Positions 20,416 through 30,649 of a stretch of 31,213 nt of DNA are shown one piece after another (within the stretch, counting starts at the first letter, position 1; every line of letters begins with the position of its first letter). The position numbers were made by a program, and so were the translations under genes. This stretch comes from Pelargonium nanum (lineage: Eukaryota > Streptophyta > Magnoliopsida > Geraniales > Geraniaceae). Under the pieces are notes generated by a model that worked only from the letters and a program-made list of their open reading frames with translations, was not told the DNA's origin and searched no databases. The stretch is taken from assembly GCA_036897485.1 (NCBI GenBank), contig JAYMTF010000718.1, positions 1 through 31,213 of the forward strand. Direction: 5' to 3'.

Positions 20416-22794
20416 CTGACAGAAGAAGTTGTTTTGTATCTGTTCAAGACAAAACGTTTAGAATTTTTTTAACTTTTACACCAAAAATACTAATAGCAAA
20501 ATCCAAATATGCACCACCATCTCATTAATTAGTGACAACATAACAATGAATGAGATGGCAACCATAACCATATATGCACAAATCAATGTACGAAAACAAT
20601 CTTATGTATGAAGTATGAACATTTCAAATTCTAATAATAATAAAATTATTTGAGGAAAAAAAGGAGCAGTTAATTGGAGTGTTGAGAGTTTAAGGGAAGG
20701 TGAAGAGAGATAGTGGGAGGGGGTAAAAACCAACATTTTTTTCATTTAATGAAAAATGTTAGTAGCGGCGTTTAGTAGACTTAAGGCATATTTGTGACAG
20801 CTATTGAGTTTAACGTTGCTTAATTTTGCATAATCACTAATTGGAAAGCCCAGTTGTACTCTTGCAAAAGAAGCATTCGTTGTGTGTCAACGTTATTGGT
20901 TGATGAAAATCTCATTTGCTGTCTACTTTCCATGGTGTCAACTAGAGCTAGCAATTTAGACCGAACTTGCAAGCACCTAACACGACCAACTTTCGGGTCG
21001 GGTCAGGCAAACCCAGCCAATTCAGCACATTTTGTGCCTAAAACTATAGCTGGCAAGTCGGGGGGAAACACTAACCCTAACCCAACCCGTTGAGGTCTCT
21101 GGTTAGACTTGGGTCGCCCTATGCGGGAACGGGTTGGGCCGGGCCGGGTCGAACATGTTGGAGAATTTTAATTTTTAAAAAATGTTGAGAAATTTCAATT
21201 CATGTCTAACAAACATATCATGTAGAACATGTACCTATAAACACACAGTTGGCCAAAATATACCCATATTTGGGTATCAAATACAATTCTTCAGCCGCCA
21301 AACCTTATATAACAAAAAGGATAAAACATACCCATAAAAACTTGTAGATTCGTGCATTTCAAACAACAAATTCACAATCAAATATTTTAGAATTTATTTT
21401 GTGTGTTCACTACAAATAAACACTCTCAACAATCACAATCAAACTACAACAGTTTCAAAACACAGAACTTATTGCTGTCTTGCTGACCTCTATTTCAATT
21501 CTAAACCAGATAAAGTTCACAAACGAGGCCGAGCTTTTTGTTGCTGGCGAAGAGAAGGAGGCCGTCGGGAGGTCGGACTACCGATGCCGTTGCCGGCAAA
21601 GAGAAGAAGAAGGCTTTACTGATTAAATCTGTTGAAATCTTGCCCTAAGTTCGTGAAGATGGATAGAGTTACTGTGAGAGTGTTTTGACTTTAGTCTTTA
21701 AGTGACTTAAGTCACTTAACAGTTCCTTTAAAAAAAAAAAATCACTTAACATTTAAGAGTCACAAGTGCCTGCCGGGTTGGCCAGGCCCGAGCCGAATTT
21801 CTATCGAGTCTAAAAGACTTTGCCCAGACCTGCTCGTTTTTGGGTTGATCCACGGGTGCCCGTGGGTTCGGGCCCAAATTGCCGGCTCTACTAAAAAACG
21901 AAACCCGACCAAACCTAAAATACTTTCAGGTCGGGTCGGGTTAGGCTTCAACAACCTGAAACCCAATTTGCCAACTCTAGTGTCAGCAGTGATTGAAATA
22001 ATGCATATTATTCCATCAGAAACATATATATGTTTCTTTTTTAATAAAATGCCAAATACTAATCACTATTTTGAAAGATTATATATTTACTCTTTGGAAA
22101 GACATTACCCATACAATCAAAAGATTCAACTATACAAACAACCTCATGGCATAAATTGAGAAAATCGGCAAGGGACATGGTATAGAAAGATAAACCCCAA
22201 ATTTCCAATTCCTTACAAAGATGCATCAGAAAAAAAGAAAAAAAAGAACTAAGGAAAGCAAGAACATTAGTACTCAAATTAGAAACTCATGAATAAGAAA
22301 AGAGCTTAAACAAAGCATCAAACTCGCTTTCTATAACAGCAAATATATCACAAGTAGAACACAGCAATGACCTAGCTTCCAGCACTCTAATTCAGGTTTA
22401 CATACAATAGGCACTCTAATACAGATTAGAGACTAATATTAGCACCATGATCACTTTTCCAATTCAAGCCATTACTTAACCAACTACACAATTTACAAGA
22501 AACAAAATTTTAAAATCCAATGGACTATAAAAATTAGCGGATTGGCCAACCTAAAACCCACTTTCCAATTGCAATTCCATTTTTTGACCTCTGCCCAAAA
22601 AGCCACAACCAATCTACTCTACATTAGGGCCATCAAAAGATATGATATAGTATACTGAATTTAACAGTGGAGTGTGAGAAAATAGTGAACCAGAGGCCAA
22701 AAAGAAACTAATTAATTTGCAGTAGTACGAGGGAAGTGAGAACTAGGAGTCCTGGTAAACTAAAATTGATGCTTATCGATATCTGGTAGCTTAC
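20416..22794 (-). other. probable 5'UTR intron of GPN2, 2.38 kb
   Basis: On the minus strand a strong donor (CACG/GTAAGC, GT at 22794-22793) follows a GC-richer stretch, and an acceptor (CTTCTTCTGTCAG, ending 20416) lies 41 bases before the GPN2 start codon. A ~1-kb TIR element (20941-21980) sits inside and explains much of the length. The assignment of the upstream exon to GPN2 rests on strand, order and splice signals only; a separate promoter nearer 20.4 kb is also possible, since TATATAAAAAG occurs at 20415-20405. Confidence 0.5.
20941..21980. mobile_element. ~1.04-kb non-autonomous TIR element with GGGTCGGG-type termini
   Basis: The left end ACTAGAGCTAGCAATTT and the right end AATTTGCCAACTCTAG are inverted repeats with few mismatches. 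TGTCA is directly repeated on both sides (20936-20940 and 21981-21985). Sub-terminal DNA on each side is rich in GGGTCGGGT/ACCCGACC words in opposite orientations, a pattern common in plant genomes. The inside is mostly AT-rich but has a GC-rich piece at about 21525-21615. No transposase was found. Superfamily is unresolved; the 5-bp duplication does not fit the typical hAT (8 bp) or MULE (9 bp) lengths. Confidence 0.6.
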
Positions 22795-22915
22795 CGTGAA
22801 AGCAAAAATATTGGCGGCGGTTACCGGCGAAGAAGCTCCGTCGTCGTCGTCAACGGGAAGAAAGTAGAAGAACAGAGAAGAACCTAGAGGTCGTCAAGTT
22901 TATGTTAAAAGTTTT
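22795..22915 (-). other. probable non-coding first exon of GPN2
   Basis: Read on the minus strand this is a CT-rich then GC-rich stretch (GACGACGACGACGGAGC, CCGCCGCC) without ATG, ending in a consensus donor. That is how plant leader exons usually look. The 5' limit is a guess. A TATATATAAAA sequence at about 23044-23055 could be the TATA box but is nearly symmetrical, so it does not fix the strand. Confidence 0.45.
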
Positions 22916-23218
22916 AAGCTGAGAATGGCATGGTTCATGGGCCTGCAATGCTGGGTTTCTTAATTCGAATTCTCGTTAGGCTTAAGCCCAATACATGGAA
23001 ATTCTTCGTAGGAATTTTGTTTTGTAAAAAGAAAAATCAATGTTTTATATATAAAAATGGGCCGTCCAGTTCAAGTAGTATGCAGTCAAACGTCCGGCCC
23101 AAGCCCATATATATGAATTAGTATCTTTTTTTTTATTGGCAAGGCTAACAATGGAGACTCGATGATCCTGAGATGTCAAGAGAAACAAAGTATCTTATAC
23201 TCTTATTAAGTTATAAAT

Positions 23219-23805
23219 AAGTGTTAAATGATTTTGGCTCCCTGGATTGACAATTTTTTTTTTTTTGCTTAATTGCTTTAGCCCCTTTTTCTCAAAAAAA
23301 ATAAATAAATAAATAAAATGTTTTAGCCCCTAATATGGGATTAGCTTATTTCGAGCCCTTTGGAATCCATTTTTTTTGTTTTTGAAGTAAGCTCACGTTG
23401 CAGGTTATAGCTGATTTTGATGTAACATGTCATCATGTTGCTTAAGATTTTAGACAACCACGTCGGATTTCAACTATGATAGATGAGAACGACAACGTTT
23501 CAAAAAAAAATTAGGCAGGAACGCCAAAACAATGTTGTTTTGAGTGTGGTTTCCTCAAAAAATATAATGTTGTTGTTCCATCTATCACAGTTAGAGACTG
23601 ACATGATCTAAAATCTTATGTGGCATGATGATAACGTGTCATCCTAGACTGACGTGTGTCACATCAAAACCGACTACAATCGGTAACGTGAGTTTAATTC
23701 AAACAAATAGTAAAATCCAATAGCTCAAACCATACTAATCCTAATTAAGGACTAAGTCAGAAAAGTGTTAGTACAGGAGAGGCAAAACCATTTAATCCTA
23801 AAAAA
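23219..23805. mobile_element. foldback/MITE-like element: ~590-bp imperfect palindrome
   Basis: The left half, read forward, matches the right half read in reverse complement over most of its length. Matching word pairs from the outside in: GTTAAATGATTTTGGCTCCC with GATTAAATGGTTTTGCCTCT; GGGATTAGCTTATTTCGAGC with AGGATTAGTATGGTTTGAGC; CTCACGTTGCAG with CTCACGTTACCG; GATTTTGATGTAACA with GGTTTTGATGTGACA; TTAAGATTTTAGA with ATAAGATTTTAGA; AACTATGATAGATGAGAACG with AACTGTGATAGATGGAACAA. The centre is near 23515. A transcript through it would fold into a long hairpin. No clear target duplication is seen and there is no coding capacity. Confidence 0.7.
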
Positions 23806-25649
23806 AAATGTTGCCACAAAAATTAAATCTAAACAAATATTGATTGAATTTCTTTACAAATTAGGCAATAATTAGAGAATTGCTAATCCTAATTACATGG
23901 GATTATATGAGTAACATGATAGGTCCACCTATTCCTTGATCACATGACACTGGTTTGGATTTATGATTACACATCATGTGTCTCTGCCATCAAATAACCT
24001 AAAGTTCTTGAGGTTTTGCTTTGCTTTGCTTTGAATAGAAATTATATAGTATAAAAGGTAAAAATTACAGCATAGATGGTCCATTTGAAGGAGAATCCAA
24101 TTCAGTAGCTGTAGCTGTAGCTAGCCTTGATGATGTGGGACAACAATTCAGAGCTGTCACCATTATTGTATTGGTTTTGGAGTTGGAGTATGATGCAAGA
24201 AGATGAAGATGATAATAATGAATTAAAGATCAATCAATATTCATTTCCTTGCAGACTCATCTCATGTGCCATTCCTGCATTCTATTCTTTTTGTTTCTTT
24301 ACTTTTCCTCCAAATCCCATTTAATCTAATTTATTAACCTTCAATTATCTAACCTAAATTTCTTGATGAGCATTACCAATCAGAAACCCTCATGCACCCA
24401 CCTCTCAATAATTAGCATACTTGAAATGCACATTTATGTTATTTGATAATATTTATATTCATCGATTGATATATTTGTACGAAATGATGTTGGCAGACAA
24501 ATTAACGTCTTGCGTGTCAAAAAAAATTATACCTTGAACGATACGTATATGAAATTAAATGCAATTACAAACTATCAAAACTAGACGTGAAATCAAAAAA
24601 AAAAAAGTTTAAAATACTCTAAACGGTCTCAAAAGTTTTGACCCAAAATCCCTATTCCGAGCACATAAAAATTTACTTCCTCTCAACTACAACTTATATC
24701 AAATATAATTTCCACCAAAAGAACCAGCTGGAGTTGGGTATGGATGACCAATTGCTAGTACATGAAATTCATAGGGCCAGTGTTTTTTGGTGAAACATTA
24801 AACAACCTAGCATTTGGGATTGTTGTCTTTAAAACTAACAAAAATTGAGTCATAAAGAAGTTGCTGGAAATTTATTAGGTTCAATTTTAAAATGTATTTG
24901 CAAATATTTATTAACATTTAAATAAGGTATTCTATGTAGTCTTTAAAATGTATAGGAAACAAATATTCTTACATATTAATATATAACAACAACCATAAGT
25001 AATATTGATATTGATTTACCACTAAACTTCTAAAGACATTATAACCAAATGTGGAGAAGCACTGGTTGGGTTTAAAAGGTAAAACCAAAGCAATTAACTC
25101 CAAATAATCATCATGGACCCCATAAAAATTAAAACACAAGTAAAATATAAAATTATATAATTAGGTGGTCCAAGTTATTTATTTTGGGGGAGAAGATATT
25201 CATATTGAGTGGAAGCAAGAAGCCAGCTAACAAAACCCCACTATTGTGCTGTGAAAGTCAACAAAAGGTGGCCTCCCATCCCATGTTGGCTGTTGCTTGG
25301 ACTTGGACTGCATCAAATTATGTTGTATAGCTAACAATTTCATGAATTCAAATTCAACATGTCAATTTTTATTTGTTTTACATATTTATATAAGATACAT
25401 TGTAGATTGTCATTCAGCTACAAAATAATTTGTGTCACATTTAATAAATTGACACATTAGTTTGTTAAAAAGAATATATATATGTGAATTTTGGAACATA
25501 CAATTTTACAATTTTACTTTTACCTATATATGTAGTAAATCACATGTCATCTTAAACTTGATTTTTCTTACCTATCTTAAAACATAATAACACTCAACAA
25601 CCAAAAAAAATTGTTGATTGATCCAAGAGAAGTGACGCATTTGTTTACA

Positions 25650-25835
25650 CAGGTTGCGGCTTGCGTGAGTGGGAAGAGCGCTTGCATTCAATTCCCGCTC
25701 AACACATCTCTAGAGAGAGGGATGAGCTTTAATTGTGACTTATCATCGAATGAGAATTAGTCTGAGTATAGTAAAATGAGTTAAAGGTGGCAACCACGAG
25801 TTTGCGGGCCCGCACGGGAACCCCGTGATTTAGAC
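25650..25835 (+). mobile_element. possible SINE-like remnant
   Basis: GGTTGCGGCTTGCGTGAGTG followed about 25 bases later by CATTCAATTCCCGC resembles the A and B box order of a tRNA-derived SINE. A GC-rich tail (TTTGCGGGCCCGCACGGGAA, ACCCCGTGATTTAGACC) leads into an A-run at 25839-25846. The box matches are imperfect and target duplications are not clear. It could equally be a fragment of the GGGTCGGG-type TIR family (GAGGTGGCAA-like start at 25786). Confidence 0.3.
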
Positions 25836-26186
25836 CAGAAAAAAAATAATTATTGACTGATGTTGGTATGCAAGTGGAGAATAATATACAACAACCAAGA
25901 AATATCAAATACAATGGACTGTAATGGGTTTTATATTGCCTAATAAGGCTATGAAATCTTGATACAATTTTCTTTGTTCAATATGAATCCAAAGGTCCAT
26001 TTTTGGCAGAAAAAATCCAAGTTGATATTTTTCCAATTACCAACCAATATTTACCAGAGGCCAAAACAATGAGGGGAAGTGGTGGTTAGGAGGTTCAAAA
26101 ATGGGACAAAATCATTGAAAAATACCAGTGCTTTAATCATCTACCAAAGTTGCTTTTGCTCTTCACAACCACAATATCCTCCAACC

Positions 26187-26202
26187 CTCTCTCTCTCTCT
26201 CT
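26187..26202 (+). repeat. (CT)n tract in the WLIM1 leader
   Basis: A CT dinucleotide run lies about 85 bases before the WLIM1 start codon. CT-rich leader tracts (Y-patch, GAGA-type sites on the other strand) are common near plant core promoters. No TATA box is evident, so the transcription start is not fixed. Confidence 0.6.
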
Positions 26203-26283
26203 TATTTCCTTATCTCATCCTCCATCTCCTTCTTCTCTCACAATAACCAGAGATTGTTTTGTTCTGCAACTGCAAGACCAGAA

Positions 26284-27365
26284 ATGGCATTTGCAGGAAC
26301 AACCCAGAAGTGCATGGCTTGTGACAAGACTGTGTACCTTGTGGACAAGCTCACTGCTGATAATCGTGTCTTCCACAAGGCCTGCTTCAGCTGCCACCAC
26401 TGCAAAGGAACCCTCAAGGTTTTTTTTTTCTTGATAATTCATATACATGGATATGTTTTTTTTATGCTTTTGAGTTGTTCACAATCCATTTTTGGTATGA
26501 ATCAATTATATAAAGATCTGCCCTGTTTAGATCAATTTGGTGATAAGAAAGTGATATTGGGTTCTTCATATGATTGTTGCTTTAGATTTTTATGATTTGC
26601 ATTGATGTGGAACTAGTAATATATGGTTCTTGCCCAATTTTATTGACAATATTTAGATCTGGCTTTGCAGCTTGGAAACTACAATTCCTTTGAAGGTGTG
26701 CTCTATTGCAGACCACATTTTGATCAACTCTTCAAGAGAACTGGCAGTCTTGACAAGAGCTTTGAAGGTACTCATGATCATCAAAGTTTTTATATTTCTT
26801 AATTGCTTGGGGCTAAAGTTTATATCTTTATGTGTTTCAGGGACACCCAAAGTTGTGAAACCAGAAAAGCCTACTGATTCTGAGGTAAGTAATGTTGTAA
26901 TATAGTATACTATCATTCTCAATGATATATATGCAAGAAATCTGAACTTTTAATCTACAGAAACCTGCAGCAGCAAAAGTGTCTAGTATGTTTGGAGGAA
27001 CAAGAGAGAAATGTTTTGGCTGTAAAAAGACTGCCTACCCAACTGAGAAGGTTAGTTACAGCTGGTTTATACATATTTTCATTACAATGACAAACAAATG
27101 AATTCAAAGTGGTAATTAACAGTATTGATTGTTGGTGGTTAAAAAGGTTACTGTGAATGGAACTCCATACCACAAGAGTTGCTTCAAATGCAGTCATGGA
27201 GGGTGCACCATTAGCCCATCAAACTACATTGCGCACGAGGGGAGGCTCTACTGTAAACACCACCACACCCAGCTCATAAGGGAAAAGGGCAACCTAAGCC
27301 AGCTCGAGGGAGATCATCACGACACTGACAAGGTCCAAGCAACACAAGTTGCTGCTGAGTCTTGA
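26284..27365 (+). CDS. WLIM1: WLIM1-type LIM-domain protein
   Basis: Coding exons 26284-26418, 26671-26767, 26841-26884, 26961-27050, 27147-27365, all GT-AG, giving 194 residues. The start MAFAGTTQKCMACDKTVYLV matches WLIM1 as I recall it. LIM1 zinc ligands: C10, C13, H31, C34, C37, C40, C58, H61. LIM2: C110, C113, H131, C134, C137, C142, C158, H161, with the longer C-x4-C spacing typical of plant LIM2. The linker (about 62-108) holds KSFEGTPKVVKPEKP and FGGTREKC. Plant two-LIM proteins bind and bundle actin filaments and can also enter the nucleus; the short acidic tail (EGDHHDTDK...) is the variable part. WLIMs are widely expressed, unlike pollen PLIMs, whose tails are longer. It converges with the F-box gene. 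Confidence 0.95.
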
Positions 27366-27965
27366 TTCCTTTGTTTCTCCCATTTCATATCCAGAGCGTT
27401 TTCGTTGCTGTCCATGTATTTTTTTCAGTTTCCTTGCACTTTCGTAATCCAAATGGCTTTTTGGTTACTATATTGATAATATCTATAATATTTTTGAGGT
27501 TGAGCCATCATGTTTGTAATGTTTTAGGGTTTTGTGGAGCACTCCTGAGTGCTCATCTGGACTACCAATATATATATGATGAGAGTTTACAAGACAATGG
27601 TGACATGGGATGGTCTAATTTGTGTAGTTTAATGTTTCTCAGTTATGAACATTCACATGTTTTTGGGTTTTTGTTTGTAGCAATGTATTGTCATCGACAT
27701 GTTTGCATAACATCGATTTTCATAATCGAACATGAACAAGTTTAGATACTAAATGAACAAACTCAAACTCAATATCAAAAGCGTTTCATTACATTATGAA
27801 CCCGATCCAGTAAAATGAGGGTAATCGAGGGTGCAAATATAAATGAGAATAAATTTATTGTGTTCACAGCAAATATTGTATACAGTGCCACCACATAAAG
27901 GGTGACATGCTACATAACAATATGTGCACATTCAATTCTAAACTGAAAAATCACCTAAAAGGCTA
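27366..27965. other. convergent 3' region between WLIM1 and the F-box gene
   Basis: 600 bases holding the two 3'UTRs. A palindrome AATAAATTTATT at 27848-27859 gives a canonical AATAAA poly(A) signal on both strands: about 480 bases after the WLIM1 stop and about 110 bases after the F-box gene stop. The open frame at 27362-27745 is hydrophobic low-information sequence in the WLIM1 3'UTR and is not called. Confidence 0.5.
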
Positions 27966-30649
27966 CTACATTGTATCTAGAAGGCAGTCATTTTGAGCAA
28001 TATGCTTGAGATCTATGATAAAATTGTCTCTAAGAAACCCAAACCCAAATGTACCATTCCTGTACTGCCAAATCCTTCCTTCTGCTTCCCGTGGATTTGC
28101 TGAAGTTCCTGGAATGACTAAATCATAACTTGAGTTAATGTAAAGAAGGTGAGAGACCACTTCATTTTCTGTCACGGCAAGTTGTCCATCAGTGTGACTT
28201 GGCCGAAGATGTATGCGAGTATCATATATATATTCTTCCTCTGAGGATAATGGATACTCAATAAATTTAGCATTTGATGTCCAAAACACTGGAGCATATG
28301 CAGAAAAGCGCTCATCGCCAATCTTTTCACTTGAGTCCCCAACCTTGCGGCAAGAAATGCCCCCAGTTTCATCATATGCCACAAGATAAAAATCCATGCT
28401 CATGTCATCACAGATTCCCTGTAATATCAATCAGAAGATATCAAAGAGCAATAAGTAAGATGCTTAGAAGAGGTACAGAGTAACCTCCAAACAACTTCTT
28501 GTGCAATAATGCTCCTGCAAGGAATTATATTTAGCCAACTGAATGATCATGCAAAGATGATTTCAGGGTTTATTTTCTTCATATAGAGATCCTCAGAACA
28601 GAGCATATGACTTGATCAAAGAGCATATGACTTGATCAAAGAGCACATGGCTTGATCAAAGAGCATAATGCATTAACTCTTCTACAATTCTCCCAATATA
28701 TCTCTCACTCGTGTTGAGGATAGGATCAACAAGATTTCGTGATCAGCTGCCGAACTTATTCCAATTCCGAGATCTCATATTGAATCAGTATTGATTCTTG
28801 GTCAGGCAATTCTCAGGAGAGATATCAAACATCAATGCTTCTGTGGAAACTTTTGGATTGTAAACTCATGAAGAAAAAAAAACTCATAAGAAAATGGTGT
28901 GTTCTATTCTCCCCATCTTTTGTGTGTCTCACATTCAGAGAGAGGGTCAAGGGAGAAGAAGCCACCTTGGGCAGGAAGTTCCCAGGAAACACAGAAAACT
29001 TTTGGATAGTAAGCCCATATGAAACGTAAAGCTTACTTGAGGTGCATAATGCATTCTCTTCTCCCTATCTCCAGTCTATGGCTCGCTCGTGCATAGGGAG
29101 GGTTAGGGGAGAAGCCATTTCAGACAGGCGTTTCCGTAAGTAGAAACTTATGATGGTAAGCCCTTATATGAAATAAACAGATATCATAAGATTGGGCTCT
29201 GCTTAAAATTACCTACACTTGCAGTTCCAAACACAAAGCTTTACAATAAATCTCAGTTTTTTTTCTTATAGGGTGATAGCAAAACCTAACAGTTATAACA
29301 CAACTAATCCATGATATAACTAAAAGCTCAAGAGCATATCATTCCAAAGAGGAGAACTACATCAACAATCTGCAATTTTCTGCATTTATTTGTATCTCAT
29401 CCTGCAAGGCTACAACAGCATTTCTTAAATAAATGTCCTACTTAAAAATAATTTGTCACTCTAACTTGTAAGGTGAGACCGCACACACTCCCATCTAATT
29501 TCTCTCTAGCTACCTCTATTGCCTAAGTGGCATTCAAATATAAGCAACTCATTCAATTGCTCTCCCAGGCTTCCTATGTATCATACTATGATGTATGGCA
29601 TTTCAAAAAAGTACAACTATTAGCGAACAAGTCTAAACCAGCTAAGGATGTTTGGCATCATAAAAATGTAGGAGCAATCACAATGAATTGAAGAAATGCA
29701 CTAATTAGAGAGAGGAACAATATACCTTCCATAGGCCCTGCAATGGCCTAGAGGCTGTTGGTGAGCAATTGACAATCTTCACAAAATGCTCCGGCTCCCA
29801 CTTCCTCCTCCCCTGCCTCTCCTTCTCCCTCCTCCTTTGTCTCCTTCTATCTGTTCCCGGACTTGTCCGGTTAGCAAAATACTGATAAATCTCCGACATG
29901 AACCGGTCTTGTAAGCTTCCAGGAGGGGAAGCTTCAACTCCGATCACATCCTCCACCAATCCCTGATCATCTCCCACCACACTGGCTGAGCACGAGCTCG
30001 AGCTCTCACCAGTTACATTCTTTCCAAAATTATAGGAAAAGCCCAAATTTTCCTCCACAACCAAATGGGTCCTTCCAATAAAACTAACATGAACAGAAAC
30101 CAGATCTCTCTCAGGAAACCCTAGATCCTCCAGACTCGCGAAAACGCCCGATATGTCGCCGCTCTTCCCTTCCGGATGGATGAAATTCACAACCTGACCT
30201 TCCTGGGAGAGACTCAACCACAAAAATGGCACCTTCACAACACCATAGGTGCCATTTGGGGAAGAAGTAACCCTGGACCCAGTGATGAACGACGGGCCCC
30301 ACTCGAAGAACACCAGAGGCGGCGACGAGATGGCGGCGGCGGCGGTAACCTGGCCGCTACGGCGCCAGAAGCCGATCAGATCCTCCCATTCGCTGAGGGT
30401 TTTGTAGAGGAGCTTGTAGCTGATCTTCCCGCTCCCCCATCTCTTGATCTGGGTCTTCGCGCCCCACCGCCGGTCGCAGAGGGCGTACCAGAGCCGGCTG
30501 TCGCTCCGGCCAAGCGAGACGAAGCGCTTCGAGGTGCAGCAGAAGCTCCCGATTTCGGACGGGGTGAGGAAGGAGAGGATGCAGAGCAAAACGTCCTCCG
30601 GAAAATCGAAGGACATGGCGGCGAGATTGGGGTCTTCGAGATTAGCCAT
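27966..30649 (-). CDS. F-box protein, Arabidopsis At3g12350-like
   Basis: Two exons, 30649-29726 and 28418-27966, one 1307-nt GT-AG intron in phase 0, 458 residues. I start at ATG 30649 (MANLEDPN); Met12 is an alternative. There is no ATG in frame further upstream. An F-box fills about residues 16-60 (FPEDVLLCILSFLTPSEIGS, FCCTSKRFVSL, SRLWYALCDRRWG), which should bind SKP1/ASK in an SCF ubiquitin ligase. The rest has no Kelch or LRR repeats. It has FFEWGPSFITGSRV, an acidic/Ser-rich middle (ESSSSCSASVVGDD), a strongly basic stretch at about 267-282 (RRRQRRREKERQGRRK, a possible nuclear signal), and a C-terminal half encoded by exon 2 (GICDDMSMDFYLVAYDETGG, APVFWTSN, IHLRPSH, DLVIPGTSANP). 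That C-terminal block is what recalls At3g12350. The substrate is unknown. Confidence 0.88.
28601..28667. repeat. 20-bp tandem repeat, 3.3 copies, in the F-box gene intron
   Basis: The unit GAGCATATGACTTGATCAAA occurs at 28601-28620 and 28621-28640 without change, at 28641-28660 with two changes, and in part at 28661-28667. Such a young perfect repeat is a likely length-variable site. Confidence 0.9.
28844..29175. repeat. diverged ~150-bp tandem repeat in the F-box gene intron
   Basis: Three starts are similar: GGAAACTTTTGGATTGTAAA (28848), AAAACTTTTGGATAGTAAGC (about 28997), and GAAACTTATGATGGTAAGC (about 29144). The first two are followed in the same order by a TTCT..CTCCCYATCT segment, then an AGGG..GGGAGAAG segment, then a CAGG..GTTYCC segment. 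Within the second unit CTTCTCCCTAT and ATAGGGAGGGTTAGGGGAGAA can pair as a hairpin. Origin unknown; it does not look like coding DNA. Confidence 0.6.

Larger units (their letters stand above)
22931..26149. other. intergenic region between GPN2 and WLIM1
   Basis: 3.2 kb of AT-rich DNA. It contains the near-palindromic element at 23219-23805, short simple repeats (AAAT)n near 23298-23318, GCTTT triplication near 24018-24034, TGTAGC repeats near 24108-24123, and a possible SINE-like remnant near 25650-25835. I see no gene. The open frame at 24127-24324 has no domain and starts in low-complexity DNA. Confidence 0.5.

Noticed and set aside
24127-24324. 65-codon plus-strand frame (MMMWDNNSEL...)
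   Set aside because: Low-complexity start, no domain, no splice partners and no promoter context.
27362-27745. 127-codon plus-strand frame after WLIM1
   Set aside because: It begins at the WLIM1 stop region and lies in the 3'UTR; hydrophobic by T-richness only.
28601-28667. CRISPR-like array
   Set aside because: The units are directly adjacent with no spacers, in a plant intron.
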